Of a stretch of DNA of 64,000 nt, positions 22,829 to 33,039 are shown in pieces. Below the pieces are notes generated by a model. The model saw only the letters and a list, made by a program, of their open reading frames with translations, searched no databases and was not told where the DNA came from. The stretch lies in NCBI GenBank assembly GCA_039000515.1, contig JBCFYV010000219.1, forward strand, positions 62,001 through 126,000. The letters run 5' to 3'. The DNA comes from Timema cristinae. Its lineage: Eukaryota; Arthropoda; Insecta; Phasmatodea; Timematidae. Position 1 is the first letter of the stretch. Every line of letters starts with the position of its first letter. A program made the position numbers and the translations under genes.

Positions 22829-22846
22829 GCTATGACTCTCTTAAGG
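22789..22846 (+). rRNA. 28S rRNA fragment upstream of the R2 site
   Basis: GTGAAGAAATTCAAGCAAGC through GACTCTCTTAAGG corresponds to the highly conserved 28S segment ending exactly at the R2 cleavage site (TTAAGG). By memory it has two substitutions (CAACCAAGC read as CAAGCAAGC, GTAACTATG read as GTAGCTATG). Only 58 bp are present, so this is a fragment and not a functional gene. Confidence 0.85.
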
Positions 22847-23904
22847 CTATGCCCTCTTTCAATATGTTGAGGAGCTTGGATCAAATAATTAGGAATGCGT
22901 GCAAGGAATTTCTGCATCTGCCGGTGTTAATTTCCAACGGCATCTTTTATTGTAAAAAGATTGATGGTGGCTTGGGTTTGCCCAAGCTGATGGACCTTGT
23001 GCCACGTGTCGCGTTGGGAGCGGGTCTGAGATTGACTGACAGCTCTGACCCTGTTATTAGGGCCATTAATGGCGGGGAAATCATGATGGATAGTTTAAAG
23101 GCGATGGCCAGAAGTTATAGAATCAAGTTCCCCTATGACAAGCATGACATTTTGAAGTTCAAGGACAGCTGTCGTAGGGATGATATTAAGAGGTGGAGCG
23201 ATCAGGCTGCCCAGGGCCGGGCTGTGATGTTGCATGTGGGCGATAGGAACGGTAATTGTTTTTTGAAAGACCCAACGCTACTGAAATCGTGCCGTTTTAT
23301 TACGGCCTTACAACTAAGGTCTAATACTGGTGGTGATAGATCGACTTTGAATCGTGCAATACCGCAACATGAGTTATTATGTAGGAAGTGCAAACAGGGT
23401 CGTGAGACCCTGACCCACATTTTGGGCCAATGCACTCACACTAAGCCAGCCAGGATTAGACGGCATAACAAGATATGCGACCTAATAGAACGGCGCATCC
23501 TTGAGGGCAAAGAGGTGGCAGAAGTCTCTAAGGAACCCGAGTTAATAAGTCCAACGGGGGGTTAAACTCAAACTGGACCTGGTCATAAACAGCCAGGGAA
23601 GGGTCCTCGTGGTCAACGTTACTGTCCGCCACGAGGATGGGGATAACCTCCAGAGGGCCAGGGCCAAGAAGTTGGCCAAGTACTCGGTCCTGCTGCCGTC
23701 TCTGCAAGAGCAGTTTGGCGTGTGTCAGGGAGCTGTACTTCCGATCGTGGTGGGGAATACTGGAGCGATCCCATGGACAACGGAAGGCTGTCTGAGGAAG
23801 ATCAATGGGATTATGACGCGTGATCTTAAGACTATATCGCTAATAGCGTTAAGGAGCTCTATCGAAATATACACCTTTCTTGACTATGATCATGGAGTGT
23901 GGTG
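22847..23904 (+). pseudogene. R2 ORF 3' end: RT tail, CCHC finger, RLE endonuclease
   Basis: Encodes the C-terminal third of the R2 protein. The RT thumb has LDQIIRNACKEFLHLP and GGLGLPKLMDL. A CCHC finger follows, CRKCKQGRETLTHILGQC with its H and C in place, then RIRRHNKICDLI. After a +1 frameshift near 23560 (a G run in the SPTGG context) comes the restriction-like endonuclease, LDLVINSQGRVLVVNVTVRH and KKLAKYSVLLPSL, ending at the TGA after YDHGVW. In active R2 the motif reads PDLV...DVTV; here the proline is L and the second aspartate is N. With the frameshift this copy should be dead. The frame runs open back into the 28S shard, which is accidental. Confidence 0.83.
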
Positions 23905-24525
23905 ACCTAATCCGATGAGCAGCATCTCTTCTTTCTTTTCTTCTTAATTATTTTATATCTCTTTTATTTCCTCCTTTAGCCATGTTACCCCTCTCTACAG
24001 GGTACATGGTGGTTTCTTTTAAGTACTCTTTGAGTATTTTTCTCCAGTTTCTGGATTTTATTGTGCTTTTCACACTTTTCTCTTTTCTCTATTACTTCAT
24101 ATTGGAGGTTTTATCTTTTATCTTGGACGGTATTCTTATTATGCCAGTTTTAAGAGAGCTTTACTTCTTGCTCCATATTGGAGCGTTTTATCTTTTCCTT
24201 TTATCCTGAGACGATGCGAGTCCTGTTTTGCATTGGCAGGACGGCGGTTCTTTTTAGAGTGGGTACCTCCACGAGGTCTTTCCTGGTCAACGTTTGCTGC
24301 CTCACAGCCACGGCTAAAACCCATCTCCCTCGGGAGGTCGCTTCGTTAATTCTCCCCCCATGCGATGGTTCCGGCAGTGGTGACCGGCGCTATGGGGACA
24401 TGGCTATGAGGTGCAGGGAGAAGTGCTGGGGATCCCTGTACCTAGCAAGTACCAGATGGTATGATGGTTTAGCCGAGACTCCTGCGGCGGTAAATAAGTG
24501 GAGGAAGTTGACGCAAGTCTAGACT
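23905..24525 (+). other. R2 3' UTR
   Basis: Non-coding stretch between the R2 stop and the 28S junction. In R2 elements this RNA binds the reverse transcriptase to prime integration. No tail of A residues is present at the junction (it ends GTCTAGACT). Confidence 0.6.

Positions 24526-24561
<36 letters not shown>
24526..24561 (+). rRNA. 28S rRNA fragment downstream of the R2 site
   Basis: TAGCCAAATGCCTCGTCATC through TTAGTGACGCGCA is the conserved 28S sequence immediately 3' of the R2 insertion point. It loses similarity after 24561, so only 36 bp remain. Confidence 0.87.
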
Positions 24562-24839
24562 AGAAATAAACAAAGCTAAATCTATCCAAGACCAAAGTGC
24601 CTCACCTAGTGATCGTAGTGCAATGTGTACGAGCGCCGAACAATAGTTTCATTATCTTCCAATCACAGCTGTCGGCGCACACCCAACCTGCGCACATTGG
24701 CTGTTTATTATTTTCTTGGGCGAGAGGCACAGTTAGAAGTGAGCAGCGAACTATGATCCCTCAGGTCAATTTGAAATGAATCGTGCCGAGATGTTGTTGT
24801 GGCGTGGAACCTTGTCGTGATGAGTCAACTGAGGCAGAA

Positions 24840-27103
24840 GCGGTAAGCCAAACTATACTCTTCTTTACGTGTTGTAACAAGGTTACAAGACATCTTAGAA
24901 AGATTAACTGTGTGATGACGGTTGGAAAAGCTTATGCTCAGACTAATAATTTGGTTATGAGGTCTGAAATACTGGAGCATGATTGGATACGTATTCCTTA
25001 ATTGCCTGGGTGTAAGAGATCTTTTCAGATTGAATCTCCAGAATTTTTTTCTCCACTTTCCATTTCGGACAGGCCCGAGACTAGACAAGAGTGCAGACCC
25101 TTGACGCTAATGCAGAACTTAGGAGACTCCCACGGTGTATTATGAGCAGAGTCCTGCTTTTATGGTGAATAAAAAAAAGCCAATTTCGTTTTTAAATTTC
25201 CCAAAAGTGGTGAATAAGCGGTGACTTACAAAAATCCTATTTTTGCGACGAAATTATCGAATTAAGACAAAAGCGTTAAAAAAGTGGTTTTTACCAAACT
25301 TTCGCGATTAAGGTGACTTTGTTGGGTTAAAACTAGACTTCCAGGATAATGTTTGAAACAGGTAACCTAAACATATTGAAGTGAAAACAAAAAATTACAT
25401 TTTGTTTGGACAAAACGGTAAAAAACACTAGTCCGCAAAGAAATATGTTGTCAACTTATTAAAAAAAGTAAGATTTAGCAGCAGCTGGTATGGAAAAAGT
25501 ATGTACAAGTCACAAAGACAAAATATTAGCACGAATACCGAAAATCGCGATTATCACGGACATCGTTTAAAATCGCGAATATCGCACTAAAACGCCGATT
25601 TTGCGAATTATCGCGACAATTCTGAGCATATATTTGCAATCAGGGTAACCTGAAATGTGAACATCTGAAAGAAAAAATGCCATATCTAACATTCGCGAAT
25701 TATCGCGATCTCCACAAACGCAGGGCTCTGATTATGAGCCTCCTGTTAGCAATCCGCAGTGGTTGGCTTATCACGGCATCACAGCTTCGTATGCCCAAAT
25801 TCCCGGCACTGAAAACAGCGCCAAAGGTTAGGAATGTACAGCCGGACCCTGAGCATGTGGAAACCTGCTTGGACCTCCTCTGGAAGGGCACGAGTTGCAA
25901 AAGTGAGGATATATGTAGGTATCTGTCTTTTTCTCATTACCATTTTTTTTATGACTATACAGTAAACTTCGGTGACATTTTGAGGGGCCAGCTCCAAAAA
26001 GCTAACCTCAATGCTCATGCAATGACCACTCCCTTGCAAACATTGAGGAATCTTTGTGGTTCCACCTTTACCTGTATTTTGGTAGCGTTACTCAACAGTA
26101 TTTCAGTAAGAGCCAAGATGTTGTCTGATTGAATGTAGGGCGTGGTCTGAATAAGAATCTTGCCATCATGCCGTTTTCATAAGAGACATCCGACTTGGCT
26201 ATACCATTTATAGCTCTTTCGATAATAAGTGGGCTCACACGTTTCAGGTTCTCACAGTTTTCTGCTAGAGAAATTACCAGGAAGCGGGGCTGGGGCCTCG
26301 TAATTTCCTGGACTTTTTCCAATACAGGACTGGATGGCCTTTCTTGTTTCCACCTATATTCAACATTTCGACCCTGTGAGGGGCCGGGCAGAAGGTTGCC
26401 AGCATGTTTTGGTAGAAGAGTGCCAGCGGACAGTGAGGTGTCAGCTTTGACAATATTTTCTGCCATACCATTTGGGAACAACCTGCATAATACTCGAATG
26501 TAGACCCAGGGTGATTCAAGTTGGTTTTACCACAAGAGGCACTGTTAACTCTCCTGACGAAGGGCTCCATATGATGCTAGACATGACGCCCTTCATATGG
26601 ACCATCGCCAAGAGAGAAGTCACCTCATGAATGCAACCAACTTTTTCTCAAACTAGGGTACCTGGTTAATGTCATACCTAAGGCCCTTCTACTAAGATAT
26701 TGCAACCGGCGCACTTACATGACAAAGCTCAAGTGCAATGGTATCCAATAATTGTCCGAGGAAAGCCGTGAACTTGCCAAGGTCGTCAATGGTGAGGCCT
26801 AAAAGCTTCTGCACATGAATGAACGTCAGGGGAAGGATATAAAGAGGAACTAGAAAGGGAAGGGAGAAAAAGGAAGGAGAGATAAAAGGAATGAAGAGGA
26901 AAAGGAAGGAGAGATAAAAATAATGAAGAGGAAAAGGAAGGAGAGATAAAAATAATGAAGAGTAAAAGGAGGTGAAAACGAAAATATATGAAAGCTTGGT
27001 CGTGCACAAGTTACGCCCTGTAAAGAAACTTTCCCTTTAGTCACCTCTTACGACTAGCAGGGGTTACTACTGCAGGACTATTCTAAACCATGTCTCGCAA
27101 GGG
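24840..27103 (-). mobile_element. I-like LINE copy A: 5' UTR and ORF1 part, minus strand
   Basis: On the minus strand it starts near 27103 with CCCTTGCGAGACATGGTTTA, the 5' end shared by the copies at 45113 and 51515. It runs through a 5' UTR (pyrimidine-rich on the minus strand, 26800-27000) into ORF1 relics (26092-26570: RPQPRFLVISL, VSPLIIERAINGIAKSDVS). ORF1 has a QCREFGHTKL zinc-knuckle piece near 25785. It stops before the endonuclease region, so no ORF2 or 3' tail is present. It is interrupted by a MITE at 25147-25730. Confidence 0.75.
25139..25738. mobile_element. 584-bp hAT-type MITE with perfect 8-bp duplication
   Basis: The element runs 25147-25730 and is flanked by ATTATGAG on both sides (25139-25146, 25731-25738). 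The ends are CAGAGTCCTGCTTTTATGG and, as complement, CAGAGCCCTGCGTTTGTGG. It has no coding capacity. Its interior has repeated TCGCGA or ATCGCGATT motifs near 25311, 25549, 25573, 25610 and 25694-25709. It is inserted in LINE copy A. Confidence 0.88.
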
Positions 27104-27283
27104 AATAATATTGTTAAGGCAAGGATATGTGTATTCTGTCCAATAGTGAAGAGATCACTAGAAAATAGTGAGAGGCTATTAAATATTTTTCTCTAAATTA
27201 TATAATTAATTTGATTAATCAAAATGTCAAAGTTACACTTCCCAAAATAATACAAATTATTTGCATTGCTAAAGGTTAATATA
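27104..27283. other. AT-rich spacer
   Basis: Nothing recognised between the 5' end of LINE copy A and the left end of the ZBED-type hAT. Confidence 0.4.
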
Positions 27284-28234
27284 TAGAGATGGGCCATTCA
27301 AATCCTTGAATCCACCGAATCCTGACAAGTATTCGGTGTTTTACTGGATTCGATGGTCGAATATTTCACCTCATAAGTAAAGCATAATATTATGGATTCA
27401 AAAATTACTTAGTTAGGGCTACTTGAAAAGCACAACTTAATCCTTAATCATTATTTTGTCGGACAAAAGAGATTAGCAAGAATAAGATCATTAGTTTTTT
27501 TTAATAATAATTGCTAGGTGTAGAAAATCTAATGTGTCTAAGTGTGGATTCACACATTCGCCGAAAAACCAGCACATAACAGAAATGTGGTAGGTGGTGG
27601 TACAAGATTTCCGCCTAATCGACGCAAGCTGTTTCGCTTAAGTTTAACTCATCTCTACTTTGTCTGCTCTGCCTGAGAACTTTGGCAGAGGAGAATCAAT
27701 CAAATCTCAGAGCCAACCATCTCAAATCAGTGTGCATGCACATTTAAAAATGCACGCACTCTACCGCCATAAGCTAGGAGACAGCTTCGTTGTTCTTTGT
27801 GATAAGATTTGAAATAACCCATTAATGTAAAGTGTGTGTATCGGTATATTGGATTGTGCCACGCCACAGCAATACAATTTAAAAACATCTATTGGGAAAA
27901 TTATCTATAATATATCTTTATCCACTAGAAAATAAAATATATTGTTAATCAGCTGTCCAAAAAATGCATCTTTATTTCATGCCAGTGGTAACTTTTTATA
28001 TGGAAAATCTGTCCATCTGTATTTGCAAGACATGAAATGCCTAGAGGAAATAATGATTCTAGAGGAATACAGAGCTTTTGCAGCCGAGAACTACATGATT
28101 AGACGTTCAGACAAATTTTGGTGTGGTATATGAACAGATATGACAGATGAGCAATCATTGATGAGGACAATAAAAACATCCGGTGGCCTTACTTACGGAA
28201 GAAGAGTCAATGAAAGCATAGTTTCCATGTGGAC

Positions 28235-28513
28235 TTTAGGCACGGCACCCGCCTCGGTGGCGTAGTTGGCTAACGCGCTAGTCGTGTTGAGCCCAACTAT
28301 TGAGGACGGGGAGATCGAGGTTTGAATCTCGGTCGGGTGAACTGGGGGTGGTTTTTCCTAAATGGTTTTCCACTCTCCCTCCACGCAAATGCGGGTTCAC
28401 TTCCTCTAATTCAACCTTCCCAATTCCTAATCCATTAGTGTAATTAGTACTTAAAGCTTATAACCTGAACGGGTAGTAAGACGCGGTGCTAATATATTAT
28501 TTTAGGCACGGCA
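28235..28513 (+). mobile_element. tRNA-derived SINE with perfect 13-bp duplication
   Basis: The SINE runs 28248-28500, with the same head (CCGCCTCGGTGGCGTAGTTG) and 3' end (CGGGTAGTAAGACGCGGTGC) as the copy at 14016. TTTAGGCACGGCA flanks both sides (28235-28247, 28501-28513). It splits the relic gene at 27942-29290. Confidence 0.93.
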
Positions 28514-29158
28514 TTCTTACACAATGTTGTGATAAAGTTGAAACATTCTGTGATGTAGCTTTTGAGAGTTCCCAGCATATCGGGTTGAGAACTGCACTAA
28601 TTTCTCGGGACAATGACGATGCAAAAAAACTACTGGAATGGTTTATTCAACATTTTACTTTTCTTGAAATAAAAGAACTCATCTCAATAGCAATAAAGTT
28701 AGTGGATAAGAAACTATTAACTGCCATTTGCTTCAAGAATGTAGAGCTGCCATCACATCAATAATCGTCAGCGGAGATTTTCATTCAGTGAAATTCAAAC
28801 GTACGTAAAGAGTAAACCCACTTGGAATTATGAATACATATATCCTTTTAGAAAACGAAACAGTTCCAATCAATCCATTATTAATTTTCCAAAGAATGTG
28901 TATTGCAAAATAATCATATTATTAACTTAATGACTTCCTTATGTAAGAACTGCCTGTTTCCCTTCTGTCTTCTTTCATGACGAAGGTGTGCATATATATA
29001 TAAAATCTTACTCATATAAGGCATTCCAGCAATGTTCTAGTTACAATACTTTTGGAAGTACCCTGGACATTATTTATGGAGGGCATTTATTACTTAGAGT
29101 TGTCTGGCATCGTGGTGAGTCAGTCACATCAATATGTAATAGCTAGGTTAGATTAGTA

Positions 29159-29180
29159 CATTCACACTATAGTGTGAATG
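29159..29180. repeat. 22-bp perfect palindrome
   Basis: CATTCACACTA followed by its exact complement TAGTGTGAATG, without spacer, inside the relic gene. Confidence 0.9.
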
Positions 29181-29639
29181 CCGTGCAGATATCCCAAAGA
29201 CGTAGCCGATCGTAGTACTAAATATGCAGAGCAATTATGATGATCAATCAAATATAGAAAAGAAAAACGAGAATTTTGTGGCAAAGACGAAATGTATTTT
29301 TTTAATGAATGCACATGAGTTTTCACAACAAAAAACTATTAAAAATAATCTCATATTTAGGAAAAGTTAAAGTAATTTTTTGCATTAAATTCGGCAAAAA
29401 GTACAGTTTTCATTAATTTGAAAAATATACTAAATTTTGCAGTGCTAGAGGCTAAACCTTTCGTCCCACAAACTAACTTACAAGAGCTAAATTGTAGAGA
29501 ATTTTTCCCGCTCTTTATATTTTGCGAAAAAAAATTTAGTCACAAAATGTGACATCGAAAACAGCACATCAAGACGTATTAATCCCACCAATTTCCAAAA
29601 CTCCCCCTAAACTTTCTTTCAAAAACTATGTATTTGATG

Positions 29640-29957
29640 GACTTTCGAAAACTACTTATTTGCTGGAATAACAGAGGTGTCTTGAACAAAAACAAGCTAT
29701 TTCACTTGCAGCAACTATATTAAATTTATCCACAGAGTTAGATGTCTCTCATTGGGACTTGATAGCTAAGGTTGTTAACATTCTATAAATACTTGACAAG
29801 GAAACTTTTGCTGTAAGCAAATCTAATGTGAGTCCATCAGAAATAGTTCCAATCATCAACAGCACCCTACTAGAATTACACAACCCAAGCTCTGAAGCTT
29901 TTGTTCGTGGCATGTAAAATTATCTAGATGCTTCCGTCAAGCTTCGGTATGGATGCC
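29640..29957 (+). pseudogene. ZBED-type hAT transposase relic, central part
   Basis: Translation reads LEQKQAISLAATILNLSTEL (broken here), DVSHWDLIAKVVNIL, a stop, ILDKETFAVSKSNVSPSEI, VPIINSTLLELHNPSSEAF and LRYGCQEVE. This is the segment before the catalytic end of ZBED4/6-like hAT transposases. It resumes at 45125 with KHKIYSMATMLDP after the LINE insertion. Confidence 0.65.
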
Positions 29958-29966
29958 AAGAAGTTG

Positions 29967-30021
<55 letters not shown>

Positions 30022-30219
30022 ATGATTTAGAGGCGGGCAACACATAAAGGTCATTAGTGGCATAAAAAAACAAAAAAGGAAAAATCCTTGTTTATAAAAC
30101 AGGAGAAGTGAAGCAAGTAGAATCCGGAATGACTCCAGAGTCTCCAAAGTAGGATGTCGATGAATGAAATGTAGGGCCTTTCGTCAGTCAGAAATAGCCA
30201 ACCGACACTCCTTGTTTTA

Positions 30220-31064
30220 TCAGGGAACAGAATGGTGGTGTGGATTTAGTAAGGATTTATGGATAGAAGCCCTCGACGCCGCCGTCAAAGGAAAATGCCC
30301 AGCATTAGAATTGACGTCAGGAGAATGGGGTTCATCAAATAACACGAACTCACGGAATTTATCCCAGTCAGCACGTTTTGAGCACCCAATGGGGTAGCCG
30401 TGCTGTACTAGGAGGATATAGTAGTGTGAAAGCAGAATGGGTAAGTAATCGTTGCCACATAGATCCGAATGAATATCCCAAAGGAAGTAAGCAGCGATCC
30501 CTAGGCTACATAAAATTAGGTTGATGGCAGAGGATACACCATTAAAAGTGGAGAAGTGTGTCTGGGTCCCGGTGTTCATTGACACCAGGTTTCCCGAAAC
30601 AAGAATATCCTCTACCATCCTCCCATTTGTATAGGTAAAATTAGACCCCCACACTAGGTTATGTGTGTTAAAATCCCCCAAGATGATATAGGGGAAGGGA
30701 AGTTGTATAAAGAGGGCCTCTAGAATCCTCTTTGAAACACATTCACCTGGTGGGAGGTAAATGCAGCATACTGTCACCTCAATAGCGAGGGAGACTCAGA
30801 CAGCAATCACTTGGAGATCAGAAATAATATTAATATTTTTATAGTATAAATTGCTTCGTCAAGAATAGCCACACCTCCGCTAGCCTGATCAAAGAAAGGC
30901 TTGTTGGTACGATATACATCGTACCCACGAAGCATCGGGTTGTCGGTTAGGCAGAAGAGGGTCTCCTGGAAACACAAGATAGAATAATGCAGGTATGAAA
31001 TCAGCTGTTTAATTTCCTCTACACAAGCATAAAAATCCCTACAATTCCATTGTAGTAGTGACAT
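30220..31064 (-). pseudogene. AP-like endonuclease domain of LINE copy B (ORF2 N-terminus)
   Basis: From 31064 downwards it reads LLQWNCRDFYACVEEIKQLI, CFQETLF, YDVYRTNKPFFDQASGG, then, in a second frame, CCIYLPPGECVSKRILEALF and IILGDFNTHNLVWGS. These are the exonuclease-endonuclease-phosphatase motifs of LINE ORF2: N in WNCR, E in QET, D-x-N in GDFN. The expected SDH motif is replaced by GNDYLPI. The domain nicks target DNA in active copies; here it is frame-broken and inactive. Confidence 0.78.
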
Positions 31065-31082
31065 TATTTATTAATATAAAAT

Positions 31083-32403
31083 TTAGCTATCCTCACAATC
31101 TATGACACCATCTCTTAGGAATAAAAATTGATTGAGGACTATTCCAGGTCCTCTTGACTTTCCCAGTTTCTCCTGGACCTCCTGGGTTGTCGGATCCTTG
31201 CGCGAAGGCTTTATCAAGGGCTTAAACGCTTTTTTAATAGTAGTTTTTATGGTGATCCCTTCCTGGTCCTTCCACAAGGAACAAGTGGGACCCGCCTTTG
31301 CAGCCTCACCTATTTCACCACTCACCCCAACCTGCAGAAGCGAGAGTGAGCAGCTCAACAACTGACACACATAATTTAGTAACCCGAGGAAGGCTCGGGA
31401 TTGTTCCCCTAACAGAGCTTGAGGTGGTCCCCGATGAGGCCTACTCAGGGATAAAGGTGGTAGAGGTTACTTCAGTGAGTGTGTCACCACCTGTACAAAT
31501 TTTGGCGCTACTTTAGTTGGTGCTAGTTGACTTTAGGTGTCTCAAATAGATAAGAGTGGCACAGGCCGTGAAGACTTTTAGCATGATTAACTGTGCAATG
31601 GCAGTTGGGGAAATTTATGTTCTGGCTAACAATTTGGCTATACGATGTCTGAAATACCAGAGCTTGACTGGATATATTCCTTGCATGCCTGGGCATAAAG
31701 GATATTCTTTTCACATTGAATTTCCAGGACTTTTTCTCCGCCATCCATTTTGAATAGGCCCAGGCCCAAAACCAAGCAGAATGCGGACCCTTGCAGTTGA
31801 CGCAGAACTTAAGAAAGTAGCAAGGTGTATAGTGAAACTCCTGTCTGCAATCCGCACAGGTTGACTGTCTACAGCATCTTAGCTGTGTATGCCTAAATTC
31901 CTGGCACTGAAGACAATGCCTGCTTGAAGATGCTTTGAAACGGCAGGAGTCGCAAAAGTTAGGATATATGTATCCGTCTTTTCCGCTAGACCATTCTTTT
32001 TCATAACTGTTTTATAAATTTCAGTGACGTGTTGAGGTGCAAGCTCATCACCTATCTTGTCAATGTCTAAGCAGTTGAGGTCATAACAAGTAACCACTCC
32101 CTTGCAAACATTGAGGAACCTGTGTGGCTCCACCTTCAGCTGTAAATTGTCCGAGTTGCTCATTGGTATTTCAGTTAAACCCATTATATTTGAAGACTGA
32201 ATGTCAGTAATTGTTTGAATCAGTATAGTTCCATCAGGCAGTTTTCTTATTGAAACATATGACTTTGCTGCACCATTTATCACTCTTACGAGGATAAATG
32301 GGCGGACACACATTAGGGTTTCTTCTCCCTCTACTTGAGACATGATTAGGAAACGGAGCTGAGGTTTCATCATTTCCTGATTATTAGATATTGGGCTAAA
32401 CAC
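31083..32403 (-). pseudogene. ORF1 (gag-like) relic of LINE copy B
   Basis: 31879-32403 (minus) encodes FLIMSQVEGEETLMCVRPF, RVINGAAKSYVSIRKLPDGT and RFLNVCKGVVTCYDLNC, matching ORF1 of copies A, C and E. The zinc-knuckle part follows in broken frames (31523-31900). 31083-31370 gives the ORF1 C-terminus, with VQEKLGKSRGPG and VLNQFLF. ORF1 proteins bind the LINE RNA. Confidence 0.7.
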
Positions 32404-33039
32404 CCTTTTCCGTTATTGCCTCTTTTAATTATTACAGCCCTGTGACTGGCCGGCCAGTGAGATACCAGCGAGGTTTGGCAATACAGTGCCAGTGGACAGT
32501 AAGGTGTCAGTTGCAACAAAAGATTCAGCCAAGCCGTTATTGGGGACAACCTGCACAATACTCATATCGTCGACCCGGTGATCCAAGTTGGTTCTACCAC
32601 ATGAGGCCCTGTTAACTCCCCTGGCTAGAGGCTCCATAGGACGCTAGACATGGCAAAATTCGCATGGGGCATTACCAAGAGAGAAGTCATTGCAGCAAGT
32701 GGGTGCAGTAAAGTCCCAGTTTTACGTCCATACCCTCATAAACACAATCAATATTTTCTCAAAGTAGGGTACCCGGTTATTGTCATCCCTAAGGCCCTTT
32801 TATTAAGAACTGCTGCACTTTCTTGAAGGCAATCAAAAGCAGTCATATCCAATTATCACCCAAGGAGAGTTGTGTTAGCTGCCAAGGTCATCAACAGAGG
32901 GGCCAAAAGTCTCTGTGCAGGACTGGACGGCAGAGGAAGGGAAGAGAGAGGTAATTAAAAAGGAAACAAAAAGAAAAAGCAGGAAGAAGAAAAGGAGGTG
33001 AAAAGAATTATAATTATTATTATTATTATTACTACTATA

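Larger units (their letters stand above)
22847..24525 (+). mobile_element. 5'-truncated R2 retrotransposon at the canonical 28S site
   Basis: Begins directly after 28S TTAAGG and ends directly before TAGCCAAATGCC, the exact R2 insertion point. Only the 3' end of the ORF and the 3' UTR (about 23905-24525) remain. R2 copies are commonly 5'-truncated like this. Confidence 0.85.
27942..29290 (+). pseudogene. Relic of an unnamed repeat-borne protein family, N-terminal half
   Basis: In successive frames it shows SGNFLYGKSVHLYLQDM, MIRRSDKFWCGI, TDMTDEQSLMRTIKTSGGLT, then, after a SINE, ISRDNDDAKKLLEWFIQH. It continues INPLLIFQRMCIAK (about 28870), LLRVVWHRGESVTSICN (about 29085) and YPKDVADRSTKYAE (about 29195). 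I recognise this order from a large family of uncharacterised proteins scattered in insect, cnidarian and other animal genomes; the D-containing segments suggest a PIN/FEN-like nuclease fold, which is only a guess. Several stops and frameshifts make it dead. The C-terminal part of the same family occurs at 48395-49170. Confidence 0.55.
29958..33008 (-). mobile_element. I-like LINE copy B, minus strand, internally deleted
   Basis: The 3' end is at 29969 with an (AAT)n tail on the minus strand (29969-30014), then a 3' UTR remnant. From about 30165 come endonuclease, ORF1 and 5' UTR up to 33008, where another LINE is inserted. RT and RNase H are missing. AAGAAGTTGAG at 29958-29968 recurs at 45114-45124, giving the target duplication of the LINE whose 5' end is copy D. 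Whether B and D are one insertion or two joined copies is unclear because their 5' UTR/ORF1 parts overlap. Confidence 0.65.

Noticed and set aside
23982..24209. Hydrophobic open frame that could look like a membrane protein
   Set aside because: Lies in the R2 3' UTR; the T-rich composition explains the hydrophobic codons.
25677..26503. Plus-strand open frames over LINE copy A
   Set aside because: They are antisense to the LINE ORF1, which has the recognisable motifs.
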